Notes: a model not told the origin generated them from the letters alone. Counted from the stretch's first letter, positions 49,601 to 54,347 are shown. The stretch: 64,000 nucleotides of DNA from Codonopsis lanceolata (GCA_013146195.2 CM028382.1:13299101-13363100), one strand, 5' to 3'. Made by a program: numbers and translations.

Positions 49601-52188
49601 ACCTTGATGTAGTTATGTACCATGACAGCTAGGTTGTGCTATTGAAATATTTAAAGCTCAAAAATGAAACTTTAATGCAAAATATGTTTCCTGAGAATTC
49701 GAAGATAATGAAAAGATGTATTTTTATGTATTTTTAATGAAAACCACAATCTTTGAACTGTGGTTTGTCAAATGCAAGTCAACCTTCTTGTAAGGTTCAC
49801 AGTTGTCAGCAATTGCACCTTGTGTTAAATGTAGAGGTATTATTTTTGTTCGTTTATTTTTTCTTTGCTAACAAACTGCAAAACAGGCATAAGCGGAAGG
49901 GCATAAAGGAGTTGCGCAAAATGCTTCACAAGTGCAATGAGCAACTACAACAATTTAGCCATGTAAACAAAAAAGCTCTTGATCAGTATGCAAATTTTAC
50001 AGATCAAAGAGAACAACTTCAAAAGAGGCAACAGGAATTGGATGCTGGTGACGAGGTAATTAATCCATGTCAGTCATTATTTTCAATCAGTTAAGAAATG
50101 GGAATACCAAACTAACATGGACATTGGTAATAAAAAGAGATATGAATGAGTATGGCCTGTGTAATGACCTTCCTTTGGATTAAAATGAATGGCGGAAAAG
50201 GATTCATGTAGCCCACCCCAAGTGATTCGGTCTAAGGCTGAGTTGAGCTGTAGTTTAGATTTATTCCACTTTAACTAGTTATTGGTGTAGTTTGGAGACA
50301 CAAATGTTTTGTTTGACTTGATATTGACTTTCGCAGAAAATTAAAGAACTTATTTCTGTCCTGGATCATCGAAAGGATGAGTCAATAGAACGTACTTTTA
50401 AAGGTGTGGCGAAGCATTTTCGAGAAGTATTTTCTGAACTTGTCCAAGGTGGTCATGGATTTTTGGTTATGATGAAGAAAAAGGTTAGTTTTGCATCATC
50501 TTACTGTTAAAAACTAGTTATCTGGCTCTTTATAATATCCTTGATTCTCTTGCTTATTCTGCTGGCTGCTCTGCTTATCTGTTTCAAAGATCTGATCCCT
50601 AATCAATGCCAATGATCTCAGGCACTTTGTAGCTCCCAGATTCCTCAATGGTCCACTTGTCTCAATGTTTAGAAGTCAGAATGATGTTGAGTTACTTTCT
50701 ACTCATACCATTACAATGTACTAATGGGTCATGGGGCCATTTTCCCATAGCCATAGTTGTGCTCCCACAAAATCTGTCCTTGCAACTGTTGTCTGCAGTA
50801 AATTAATAAAATCGTGGGTGGGAAATGCAATTTGATAACTGGGGAGAGGTGTGTTCATTATCAAAAAGAAAGGCACAACATATCCGTGGGCATCAAATTT
50901 TTTATGCTGGCCTTTGATTTGATACAATAGCTCGGATATTAATTATTATCTTCATTTGAGATTTTGAGCATGCTGTAGTTCAATTTCATTTTATCAATAA
51001 CATGAAAAACTAGTTCCACTTATACGATGGTGTTAATGTCTATCCTTCTGTCCCCCCCCCCCCCAATCCACACACACACACTCTCCGGCGTCTCTTCTTC
51101 CCTCTACTCTCCCCTCACCAAATTTACTTTTCTGCCTCTTGGTAGTTTTGTCCTGTGAAGATGTATTTTGAAAATTAGATTTATTGACTAACCAACTTTT
51201 AAAATAATTCTACATGAGTGAGTTTGTGTTTCCTTTATAGGATGGTGACCAAGCTGATGATGATCATGACGAGGATGGGCCTCGACCAACTGATACTGAG
51301 GGACGGGTCGAGAAATACATTGGTGTGAAAGTAAAGGCACGTGGTTTTTCTAAGCTTTCTGGCTGGTCTTGTGAGAGTTTGCTCAATCCCTTGTCCTGAC
51401 AAGCTAAATATTACCTTCTGGAAGTGTTCAGTGTATTGCTTGTCCATTTATTATTTTATCGAGAGTGGTCTTTGAACTTGGCCTTATGCTGGCAGGTCTC
51501 TTTCACTGGCCAAGGAGAGACGCAGTCAATGAAGCAGTTGTCTGGAGGTCAGAAAACTGTGGTAGCATTGGCCCTAATCTTTGCTATACAGCGGTGCGAC
51601 CCTGCTCCATTTTATCTTTTTGATGAGATAGATGCAGCATTGGATCCTCAGTACAGAACTGCTGTTGGAAGTATCCTTACTTCATCCTTCTTCCATGCTT
51701 TTCTTCTTAGAAATTGTTCTTTTAAGAGTGAAGAACCTTTATCATTGGAGTACATTATCTAAAGACATACCATGGGAATTTTATTTACTTTTGACCCCTC
51801 TACCTGATTTGGATAGTGATATGTTATTCTACCCCAATAAATGTCTATCGATATCATAGTATGTTTGTTTCGTATGTATGGTCATGGCCTTGTTTTCGAT
51901 GAGGAGATTAAAGCGTGCGATTATCTATCTCTTACTGTTGTATCATTATGTTTACTCTTGCTATTTGGCTGGTATCCTTAATCCTTCCGTCTGGTAGATA
52001 TGGTTCGTCGTTTGGCAGACATGGGCAGTACACAGTTTATCACGACTACATTCCGACAAGAGCTAGTTAAGGTTGCTGACAAAATATATGGCGTGACACA
52101 CAAAAACAGGGTTAGCCGTGTTAATGTTGTCTCTAGGGAAGAAGCATTAGATTTCATCGAGCACGACCAATCCCACAATGCTGAATGA
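2776..52188 (+). CDS. SMC3: SMC3, cohesin ATPase subunit (23 exons, N-terminus outside window)
   Basis: SMC3 pairs with SMC1 in the cohesin ring that holds sister chromatids together in the nucleus. Exons: 2776-2855, 2969-3047, 3123-3240, 3318-3493, 17288-17533, 17639-17760, 32130-32274, 32833-33005, 33087-33186, 34225-34361, 34508-34709, 46705-46792, 46874-47023, 48319-48470, 48555-48746, 48843-49026, 49112-49182, 49265-49416, 49887-50055, 50337-50483, 51241-51336, 51496-51670, 51998-52188. All phases agree and the joined frame has no internal stop (3,345 nt, 1,114 residues plus stop). Visible marks are the KKD acetylation site in the first exon, YYVVQQGK (Q-loop), long coiled coils, the hinge, LSGGQ, and the Walker B string PFYLFDEIDAALD. 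The Walker A exons must lie upstream of the window. The gene looks functional, since every exon is intact despite about 40 kb of intronic transposons. Confidence 0.95.
3241..3317 (+). other. SMC3: GC-AG intron in SMC3
   Basis: The exon reads GAA ACC G and the intron begins gcaagt and ends aaattag. The next exon starts GTAATAAG, which restores ETGNKRNQ. No GT donor near this point keeps the frame, and reading through reaches a stop. The gcaagt string is a strong match to U1 apart from the T to C change, as is usual for GC-AG introns. Confidence 0.85.
3494..4064 (+). other. start of a 13.8-kb SMC3 intron, no gene
   Basis: The donor is gttggt after GAG. The stretch is AT-rich, and a short direct repeat (ttttgcctgaaatttgat, two copies) lies near 3782-3825. 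No coding or element signal was recognised before the LINE target duplication at 4065. Confidence 0.5.
4076..4885 (+). mobile_element. 5'-truncated LINE copy with 11-bp target duplication
   Basis: The left part encodes the very C-terminus of a plant L1-like ORF2 (WIIWKERNGRVFDYEER, then DPFVDFVDSIATR and a stop). The 3' UTR continues at 4806 and ends tttacttatc plus a poly(A) run. The direct repeat aatccccaccc flanks the copy at 4065-4075 and 4886-4896. The element is interrupted by a MITE (4266-4795). Confidence 0.82.
4266..4795. mobile_element. Mutator-like MITE inserted in a LINE 3' UTR
   Basis: The 530-bp insert begins TAGTT and ends AACTA. Its ends are inverted copies rich in GGCGAGAGGCGGG / CCCGCCTCTCG. 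The 10-bp direct repeat tgtttggtat flanks it exactly at 4256-4265 and 4796-4805, and removing the insert restores the LINE 3' UTR. A 10-bp duplication fits Mutator-like elements. It has no coding capacity. A related GGCGAG-type element is at 23200-28455. Confidence 0.8.
5112..5539 (+). repeat. tandem duplication, about 213-bp unit, two copies
   Basis: The segment from attgggattgg to the CTTCATCCATCTCAAA block occurs twice head to tail with few differences. The first copy starts about 5117 and the second about 5330. It lies inside the SMC3 intron and is not similar to any element I recognise. Small ORFs in it differ between copies and do not look coding. Confidence 0.85.
5540..6179. repeat. 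intron sequence with a TTA/TTG trinucleotide tract
   Basis: A microsatellite of ATT and GTT units runs about 5708-5750. Translated on the minus strand it gives a run of asparagines, which is an artefact of the repeat. Nothing else was recognised. Confidence 0.6.
6180..6287 (+). mobile_element. tRNA-derived SINE, family A
   Basis: The copy begins gaccccaaggggtgggagag and has pol III promoter-like boxes: tggcaagggcactcagg (box A) and ggttccaatcc (box B). It ends in cctatcaaaaaa. A second copy at 46213-46325 is closely similar along its whole length. Imperfect direct repeats around atatgatagca flank it at about 6158-6168 and 6289-6299. Confidence 0.78.
6422..6466 (-). mobile_element. ultra-short LINE tail insertion with target duplication
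   Basis: A 17-base T-run plus gataaa (6436-6452) is the reverse complement of TTTATC followed by poly(A), the exact 3' terminus of LINEs in this window. It is flanked by 14-bp near-identical repeats, ggaccctggatcct at 6422-6435 and ggaccttggttcct at 6453-6466. This fits a target-primed insertion that aborted almost at once. Confidence 0.6.
6560..6812 (+). mobile_element. LINE 3' end, decayed
   Basis: A WWIWNIFGVVGE-like reading and CPxSTF are followed by a 3' end ttcttttcttatc plus poly(A), as in other LINEs here. The coding part has stops. The 5' limit is uncertain. Confidence 0.45.
7090..8556 (+). mobile_element. decayed LINE ORF2 C-terminal half
   Basis: In changing frames the copy encodes the end of the reverse transcriptase and the zf-RVT region. 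Readable pieces are LSNGGRMTLIKSTLSSLPTYF, FISFDIGKGDSVSFWNDKW, GDNLRRSRMIYVNRCFMCK, ESVNHLLLHCPMAKEIW and the terminal WTIWRERNSRAFE. The 3' UTR ends with ctttacttat and a short A run. Many frameshifts make it inactive. No clear target duplication was seen. Confidence 0.75.
8719..9107 (+). repeat. tandem duplication, about 193-bp unit, two copies
   Basis: The unit starts gcaccaccaccgcctg, is rich in CCACCA triplets and ends near gagtctagatctggg. It is repeated head to tail with very few changes. The open frames across both copies (Pro/Leu/Ser-rich) reflect the biased composition and I do not call them genes. A (GA)n run follows at about 9258-9276. Confidence 0.85.
9766..13492 (+). mobile_element. 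younger L1-type LINE, near full-length ORF2
   Basis: This is the best preserved LINE in the window. The ORF2-like region is followed by a 3' UTR (tgtttggtttggtatacttc onward) and a poly(A) run at about 13480-13490. No ORF1 is visible, so the copy is probably 5'-truncated. It lies in the same orientation inside an older LINE. Confidence 0.8.
9770..13401 (+). pseudogene. LINE ORF2: endonuclease, reverse transcriptase, zf-RVT
   Basis: The protein would nick DNA and reverse transcribe LINE RNA. The order is an EEP endonuclease (IRIVSWNVWGLND, CLQETK, VYGPCS, GGDFNAV, SRIDRFL), a reverse transcriptase (DKAPGPDGFSMAFFQ, LIPKKSGANDLKDFRPISL, RQGDPLSPFLFIVVMEAL, and the catalytic LLFADDTLVF) and a zf-RVT region (NRCYLCKDSEESVNHLLLHC) ending WILWKERNHRAFDN. 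There is no RNase H. The frame is broken by in-frame TGA at 10703 and TAA at 10775 and by a frameshift near 12090-12150. I start at the ATG before VIRIVSWN. It is inactive as it stands. Confidence 0.85.
16263..17287 (+). other. intron sequence, no recognised element
   Basis: This AT-rich intron ends in tgatgcag before the SMC3 exon at 17288. The open frame that begins upstream of that exon at about 17171 is a chance extension of the exon frame into the intron. Confidence 0.5.
17288..17760 (+). CDS. SMC3: SMC3 exons, N-terminal coiled coil (2 exons)
   Basis: The exons at 17288-17533 and 17639-17760 encode VEESRNKVSEKSTKMYNS through DDQVKLEDEITRG, a highly charged heptad-rich coiled coil. Acceptors are gatgcag and ggtgtag, and donors are gtactg and gtaatt. 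The second exon ends in phase 2, which fits the exon at 32130 (AGA GG then A ATA). Introns of 13.8 kb and 14.4 kb lie on the two sides. Confidence 0.95.
17761..18189 (+). other. start of a 14.4-kb SMC3 intron
   Basis: The donor is gtaatt. A GC-richer stretch at about 17990-18150 (repeated mentions of CCAC and GTTGCC) looks like a transposon remnant, but I cannot assign a family. No coding signal was seen. Confidence 0.4.
18190..19060 (-). mobile_element. decayed Ty1/copia fragment
   Basis: On the minus strand the order is a zinc-knuckle-like gag piece (HVIHNCWKLHGTPSGD), then GAG-pre-integrase (DRVKKRIIGRGQESRRIYF, SPFQIHCSMHN) and the start of the integrase (FDVVHSDI, KLGYRYFDTFIDDHSRVTW). 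This is the usual copia order. The frames are broken and no LTRs are attached. Confidence 0.7.
19062..19290 (-). mobile_element. partial TRIM copy
   Basis: The piece has the same text as the complete TRIM at 35110-35421: caactcatctaaaaactta, then cctcacgtgttacccatcca, gagagatacacaaacatgcc, and a rearranged end near tttgccagctct. One terminal repeat and part of the interior are present. The second terminal repeat is missing. Confidence 0.65.
19434..19605. mobile_element. Stowaway-like MITE
   Basis: A 172-bp element begins CTCCCTCGTTCGGATCAAAG and ends GGAAAGGAGGGAG, so the ends are inverted. TA dinucleotides lie on both sides (19432-19433 and 19606-19607). The CTCCCTCCGT-type terminus and TA duplication are typical of the Stowaway/mariner group. 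Confidence 0.72.
19728..20688 (+). repeat. 5' LTR of the old copia, split by a LINE
   Basis: The LTR starts tgttagacaataag and ends gtatttggtaca before the primer site. A minus-strand LINE (19893-20648) divides it. Without the LINE and one copy of its 17-bp target repeat, the LTR would be about 190 bp. Confidence 0.75.
19893..20648 (-). mobile_element. 5'-truncated LINE with 17-bp target duplication
   Basis: The minus-strand copy starts with poly(T) and gataag at its left end. It encodes the ORF2 zf-RVT region (AFFAWEVARGAILMGDNLK, YVNRCFKCKEEETVNHLLLH, IPLAIWWNVWKERNRRVFE). The perfect repeat ctctttctttcttcctt lies at 19876-19892 and 20649-20665, so the insertion limits in the copia LTR are certain. 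Confidence 0.88.
22311..22997. mobile_element. hAT-like MITE with 8-bp target duplication
   Basis: The 687-bp insert begins CTATGTTGCACGGATACGG and ends GTGTCCATGCAACATAG, so the ends are inverted. The exact 8-bp repeat agtgataa is at 22303-22310 and 22998-23005. Removing the insert restores the copia integrase text LLSDNTKEYF. The 8-bp duplication points to hAT. It has no transposase. Confidence 0.82.
23413..23549 (+). repeat. 5' LTR of the second copia
   Basis: It begins TGTTAGCGAATAAGGG and ends CTTAATTTACA. It contains tatatataaatacc, a likely TATA box. It is identical to the 3' LTR by eye. Confidence 0.9.
28169..28305 (+). repeat. 3' LTR of the second copia
   Basis: The sequence matches the 5' LTR and is followed by the target repeat cacaa. 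Confidence 0.9.
28689..29491. mobile_element. hAT-like non-autonomous element
   Basis: The element begins TAGATTTGTCAAATAGGG and ends AACCCATTTTGACAGCTCTA, imperfect inverted repeats with GGGCGGG / CCCGCC blocks just inside. Flanks are ctcgcggg and ctcgctgt, an 8-bp repeat with changes. It lies between the integrase and reverse transcriptase parts of the old copia. A Ser/Leu-rich open frame at 28955-29278 matches no family I recognise and is probably chance. Confidence 0.65.
30440..31175 (+). mobile_element. 5'-truncated LINE in copia RNase H region
   Basis: In changing frames the copy encodes DRKFSIKSFYSKL, FLWEAAREAILTGENLRARGK-like text, IYVNWCFLCKKEEENVNHLL and LSAIWWIIWKERNRRIFE. The 3' end is cttgatatataatactcttt, acttaaat and an A run at about 31168-31174. 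Copia coding resumes right after it. The left limit is approximate and no target repeat is clear. Confidence 0.75.
31759..31981 (+). repeat. 3' LTR of the old copia
   Basis: The LTR follows a purine tract (cttgaaggggag) and repeats the 5' LTR text, including ttggtaattgtgttggtagg and ctcttcttcttctctttctt. It has an expanded TG/TA microsatellite at about 31803-31848. The two LTRs differ clearly, so the insertion is old. No exact target repeat was found at the outer ends. Confidence 0.75.
32130..33186 (+). CDS. SMC3: SMC3 exons, coiled coil before the hinge (3 exons)
   Basis: The exons at 32130-32274, 32833-33005 and 33087-33186 encode IMEREKQLSILYQKQGRA through VVKAEKSLDHATPG. This is the end of the N-terminal coiled coil that leads to the hinge. 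Splice sites are tttag, tatag and ttcag acceptors with gtgggt, gtacgg and gtgagt donors. The intron at 32275-32832 contains a short LINE 3' tail (32560-32646). Confidence 0.94.
32560..32646 (+). mobile_element. LINE 3' UTR tail
   Basis: The text ttcttctagtgtacacaaga and gtcacctgatttgatgcttt matches the 3' UTR of the LINE that ends at 13492. It is a severely truncated copy inside a small SMC3 intron. Confidence 0.6.
33187..34224 (+). other. SMC3 intron without recognised element
   Basis: The donor is gtgagt and the acceptor gttcacag. A GA-rich patch lies near 33820-33850. No coding or TE signal was recognised. Confidence 0.5.
34225..34709 (+). CDS. SMC3: SMC3 exons, hinge domain first half (2 exons)
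   Basis: The exons at 34225-34361 and 34508-34709 encode DIRRGINSVKRICREY, GVHGSIIELLDCDEKF, then SLFHVVVKNDEISTQVI and LLKKLRFSREFTAAFGQ. This is the start of the SMC hinge, the dimerisation surface with SMC1. The join AAC AG / C TTA is in phase. The next exon is 12 kb downstream. Confidence 0.95.
35110..35421 (-). mobile_element. TRIM (miniature LTR element), complete, 5-bp target repeat
   Basis: The element is 312 bp. Terminal direct repeats of 72 bp (35110-35181 and about 35350-35421) begin TGTTAAG and end CTTAACA. The primer site, read on the minus strand, is tggtatcagagc (35349-35338), complementary to initiator Met tRNA as in many plant LTR elements. A purine tract (minus strand cacgtgagggggaa) adjoins the other repeat. 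The repeat agaat lies exactly at 35105-35109 and 35422-35426. There is no coding capacity. Confidence 0.88.
35755..36720 (+). mobile_element. LINE ORF2 N-terminal fragment (endonuclease), decayed
   Basis: Frames across this stretch give VFAGVYGPCSDMSGLVLWQE, SGDFN-like text, LVDLPLAGGSFTWFRGGEG and, after a TRIM insert, NRFHKGKTPFRFENMWLKER and ICWRQKSWVLW. These are the EEP endonuclease domain and the linker before the reverse transcriptase. The rest of the LINE is missing. It is not functional. Confidence 0.72.
36213..36311 (+). mobile_element. TRIM terminal repeat plus primer site in a LINE
   Basis: A 72-bp repeat TGTTAAGCTTGATATACATT...CTTAACA (36213-36284) is followed by tggtatcag and about 20 bp of TRIM interior (tttggtttggcaagg). 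LINE coding then resumes. It is the same family as 35110-35421 but in the + orientation and lacks the interior and second repeat. Confidence 0.75.
36885..37338 (+). repeat. LTR-like block, contains a SINE
   Basis: The block has aggatttacttttatgttct, a TATA-like ctttataaggcc, and tttacgttaagcaagtgaag with aaccggtgagg at its end. A diverged copy of the same order lies at about 42780-43090. Both may be LTRs of one unrecognised element that surrounds the gypsy element. This is an inference from shared text only. Confidence 0.4.
37037..37154 (-). mobile_element. tRNA-derived SINE, family B, 15-bp target repeat
   Basis: On the minus strand the copy starts near aagtgcagcttagtggtaag (box A region), has ggtcgtgggttcgagtc (box B) and ends in poly(A). 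The repeat tcttgtaaagccttt lies at 37022-37036 and 37155-37169. A second copy, more decayed, is at 52446-52556. Confidence 0.82.
38854..39607 (-). mobile_element. 5'-truncated LINE with RNase H, 14-bp target repeat
   Basis: The minus-strand copy has a poly(T) left end. The repeat ctaatgagtgtcct lies at 38840-38853 and 39608-39621. Removing the insert restores the gypsy zinc knuckle (NECPSRTPV). It carries an open RNase H reading. Confidence 0.88.
39019..39607 (-). pseudogene. LINE RNase H domain, open but 5'-truncated
   Basis: The domain is of the RVT_3 / RNase H type found at the C-terminus of some plant LINE ORF2 proteins. The acidic catalytic residues are all visible: FKLNTDGSSRDG, MKAEVRALCDGL, VAVETDSLVAV and NRVADRLAS. 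The reading continues a little beyond the insert into gypsy sequence, which is accidental. It is not a host gene. Confidence 0.75.
42103..43587 (+). other. non-coding repeat-derived stretch after the gypsy
   Basis: A short direct repeat (aacattccgatgatgga / attccgatgatgaagg) lies at 42100-42165. At about 42780-43090 is the diverged partner of the block at 36885-37338 (aggatttactcttatgtttt, a TATA-like tagtataaatagtc, tttacgttagacgagtgaaa). A T-rich stretch follows. Open frames at 42455-42780 are not convincing. Confidence 0.45.
43588..43703. repeat. (TA)n microsatellite with TATTGTATA interruptions
   Basis: This is an almost pure TA tract of about 115 bp with three attgtat breaks. It lies just left of a fragment (cacctctcgcctcgcctctcg, 43731-43757) that resembles the GGCGAG-type MITE ends. 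Confidence 0.85.
43765..46420 (+). mobile_element. decayed LINE, reverse transcriptase to 3' end
   Basis: Readable parts are RSLNGDKASGPNGFTLAFFQ, NASFIALILKITGAVELKYF, RGLRQGDPLSPFLFIVVMEA in a shifted frame, HLFVDDT (the RT catalytic site, changed and followed by a stop), FISFKIGRGDSIRFWEDKW, YVNWCFLCKSDEESVHHVLL and LLAVCWSIWSERNRRVFEN. The 3' UTR resumes after a SINE and ends in poly(A) near 46408-46418. A T15G11 homopolymer junction interrupts the frame at 45228-45253. It is inactive. Confidence 0.8.
46213..46325 (+). mobile_element. SINE family A copy with 13-bp target repeat
   Basis: The text matches the copy at 6180: ggcgtgggagagatggcaag (box A region), then ttggttccaatcc (box B), then cctatcaattttttttt. 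The repeat cttttgctagagt lies at 46200-46212 and 46326-46338, inside a LINE 3' UTR. Confidence 0.85.
46705..47023 (+). CDS. SMC3: SMC3 exons, hinge domain second half (2 exons)
   Basis: The exons at 46705-46792 and 46874-47023 encode VFARTVICRDLDVATKVA, GDQVSKKGGMTGGFYDYRR and ELAEVRLALE. The glycine-rich KKGGMTGG stretch is typical of the hinge core. The second exon ends in phase 1 directly before ATATCCTTT, a U12-type donor. The reading frame resumes with IDKKINEIV after the AC acceptor at 48318. Confidence 0.94.
47195..47341 (+). repeat. 57-bp inverted repeat (hairpin) in the U12 intron
   Basis: Arms 47195-47251 and 47285-47341 pair with 4 mismatches in 57, around a 33-nt loop. The left arm begins GTTAAACGATGCCAATCAGG. 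In RNA from the SMC3 sense strand this would be a long stable stem like a miRNA or siRNA precursor. It could equally be the remains of a small foldback transposon. I recognise no known miRNA in it. Confidence 0.8.
47538..47860 (-). mobile_element. LINE C-terminal tail in the U12 intron
   Basis: On the minus strand, poly(T) with gataaa marks the LINE 3' end. The coding part reads DTAPLAIWWSIWKERNHRAF, DNVEAGQIRLRRM and FLWIWRIVQSNCNF before a stop. It is a short truncated copy. No clear target repeat was seen. Confidence 0.75.
48319..52188 (+). CDS. SMC3: SMC3 exons, C-terminal coiled coil and ATPase head (10 exons)
   Basis: Ten exons encode the return coiled coil (IDKKINEIVAEQQ to ELDAGDE) and the C-terminal head. 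The head contains ERTFKGVAKHFREVFSELV, an acidic loop (DDDHDEDGP), VSFTGQGETQSMKQLSGGQK (ABC signature), CDPAPFYLFDEIDAALDPQ (Walker B and D-loop), TQFITTTFRQELVKVADKIYG and the end HDQSHNAE followed by TGA. The exon at 49265 ends GAA AC before gtacta, and the next begins G CAT AAG, giving ETHKRKGIKEL. The weakest site is the donor at 49027 (gtgcca), but only this choice keeps frame. Confidence 0.93.
50484..51240 (+). other. SMC3 intron, no element recognised
   Basis: The donor is gttagt and the acceptor ctttatag. It contains a C run and a short (CA)n at 51053-51080. Nothing else was recognised. Confidence 0.5.
51331..51495 (+). other. SMC3: SMC3 intron with overlapping GT and GC donors
   Basis: The exon ends GGT GTG AAA GTA AAG and then gcacgt. 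Using the GC donor at 51337 gives GVKVKVSFTGQ, the sequence I expect for plant SMC3. Using the GT donor 6 nt upstream (AAA/gtaaag at 51331) also keeps frame and gives GVKVSFTGQ, two residues shorter. The acceptor is ggcag at 51495. Confidence 0.7.
51671..51997 (+). other. SMC3: U12-type GT-AG intron of SMC3
   Basis: The donor GTATCCTTAC is a full match to the U12 GT-AG 5' site. Near the 3' end tatccttaatcc (51973-51984) matches the U12 branch consensus. Its A lies about 16 nt from the acceptor ctggtag. The join GGA A / AT ATG gives RTAVGNMVRRLADMG. There is no polypyrimidine tract of the usual U2 kind. Confidence 0.88.
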
Positions 52189-52445
52189 GGTTAGAATATT
52201 ACGTCTTCATGTTGAGTAATCATGATGCTATTACTTTAATGATCTTTTTGGTACATTATTTTTATAATGATGTTTATTCGTGGGATATTATACTGATTTC
52301 GACTAAAAGAAAAGGCCATGTAAAATGGAAACAGATGACCTAGCTCATGTCAAACTGATTAGCCGCAGAATGGTTGTTGTGGTAACTGGGTTGGAGCAAG
52401 TACAGTTTTATGACCCGACTCTCCCCTTCCCTCCCTGTTCTTCCT

Positions 52446-52556
52446 TACTTTCTTTTAATTTTTTTAAAGAGGATCATTAGTAGTTCCCCACTTACTCCTT
52501 CGTGACTCGAATCCACAACTTGTTGTGTAGATGAAGCGTCTTACCAGTTACCATCC
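52446..52556 (-). mobile_element. SINE family B copy, decayed
   Basis: The text aagaggatcattagtagttc and ccccacttactcctt, then gactcgaatccacaac and gaagcgtcttacca, matches the SINE at 37037-37154. Box B on the minus strand is ggattcgagtc. It lies 260 bp after the SMC3 stop. Confidence 0.75.
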
Positions 52557-52635
52557 TCCATGTTTGTCTACCCAAAGCAATAAAAAAATGTATAAAACCT
52601 AAAGTAATTTATAATAAAATGAGTAATTTCATGAA

Positions 52636-54347
52636 GGCCAAATAATGATTTTCCCCCCAAAGAATGCATTCAATCCCATAATGCCCTAATGTTAAAATTG
52701 TCTCAATTTCATACCCTCGGTTAGGATCCTCTCGTCAATGACCGTTAGAAATGTTAACGGATGAGGCGTCATTTTGGTCATTTGATTCGGGGGGCAAAGT
52801 GATATTTGGTTATAGTTCATCATTTAGTAACTTTAGTTGATATTTAAGATATTTTAAGTAAAAAATGGTTTTATCACAATCAAAACAAATTTAAAAAAAT
52901 ATATATTATTTTAAAAAATATATAAATACAGCTTCTAGCCCCAACCGAATCATTTTTCTACTTTACAAACCACAATTTAATTTAGCTCCTTTCAATGGCA
53001 AAAACCCCACCACTAATTTGAAATTAGGGTTTGAATCTATTGACTTTTTCCCGAAATTCCATGGCTAATACACCAACCATCTCTGCCAACGACGGCGGTA
53101 AGAAAGCCAGGGGGCACCTATTAGGCCGATACGAAATCAGGAAACTACTCGGTCACGAGAGCTTCGCGAAGGTCTACCATGCAGGGAATGTGAAAACGAA
53201 CGAGAGCGTTGTGATTAAAGTGTTCGACAAGGAGAAGATCATGAAAGGCGGTCTAATCGCCCACATCAAGGGCGAGATCTCGATCCTGTGTCGCGTGTAG
53301 CATCCGAACATCGTGCAACTTTTCGAAGTAATGGTAATGGCAACTAAATCGAAGATATTCTTCGTAATGGAGTACGTCAAAGGGGGAGAGCTTTTCAATA
53401 AGGTCGCTAAAGGGAGATTAAAAGAGGAAATGGCGAGACAATATTTCTAACAAGCTAATTTCAGCTGTCGGATTTTGTCACGCATGCGGCATTTATCACA
53501 AGGACCTGAAACCAAAAAACATATTATTGGATGAAGATGGTGATTTAAAAGCCTCCAATTTCGGAGCAAATTCGAGGGGATGGTCTTTTTCATACGTTTT
53601 GTGGGACGCCGACGTACGTTGTGCCAGAGGTATTGGGGCGAAAAGGGTACGAAATGGTCTTGTGGGGTTATTTTGTTTGTGTTAATGGCTGGATTATTTT
53701 GTTTGTGTTAATGTGATTAATTGTTTGTGTTATCGAAGCTTCTTGATATGAATCCTGAAACTATGACTACTATCCTGAGATAATGAATAATAAGTGGTTT
53801 AAATAAATTATAATTCCAAATTATTTTAAAAATCGAAAGATTAGCCACAACAATTATTTTTAAGTGAAAAATTAAAATAATTATTCAATATTATTTTTAA
53901 GTGAAAAATTGATACAACTACCACAATTATTTTAAATTTTTTTTTTTGTAATTACATAAAAAAATATAATTAAAATTATTTTAAAAATCGAAAGATTAAC
54001 TAAATGTAAATAGTATACCTATCCCACATATGCAAGTTCAATTAATGATAAAAATTAATTATTCACCGAATCCACTATTATATTGTTTTAATTTTTTTTA
54101 AATAATATAATTTTTTTCTAATTTTTTTTGATTCTTATAAAACCATTTTTCACTTAAAATATCTTAAATATCAATTAAATGATGAACTATAACCAAATCT
54201 CACCTTCCCCCCACCCGGAATCAAATGACCAAAATGACATCTCATCCGTTATCACTTCTAACTGTCATTGACGGGAGGGTCTTAACTTAACTGGTACAAA
54301 CAATAAGATTATGTGTGAAGTTGGGACAATTTTATCATTATTTGGCC
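52636..54347. mobile_element. Pack-MULE-like element carrying a CIPK fragment
   Basis: Long inverted repeats bound the element. The left arm is 52636-52930 and the right arm about 54060-54347. They share GGCCAAATAATGAT at the tips, then TTAACGGATGAG-like, CATTTTGGTCATTTGATTC, GGTTATAGTTCATCATTTA and GATATTTAAGATATTTTAAG. Between them is an intronless, broken kinase fragment. Just outside are taaaatgag and taaaatgaa, a possible 9-bp target repeat with one change and a short offset on the left. Long TIRs, a roughly 9-bp repeat and a captured gene piece fit a Pack-MULE. It has no transposase. Confidence 0.72.
53061..53700 (+). pseudogene. CBL-interacting protein kinase (CIPK) fragment
   Basis: CIPKs are plant serine/threonine kinases regulated by calcineurin B-like calcium sensors. 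Visible parts are GRYEIRKLLGHESFAKVYHA (glycine loop, with GHES in place of GHGT), VVIKVFDKEKIMKGG (ATP lysine), HPNIVQLFEVM, FFVMEYVKGGELFNKVAKGR, HKDLKPKN (usual HRDLKPEN), ASNFG (usual SDFG) and SCGVILFVLMAG, where it ends. A stop at 53298, another at 53447 and several frameshifts break it. The C-terminal kinase lobe and the NAF domain are absent. There are no introns, as in many CIPK genes. It is non-functional. Confidence 0.85.
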
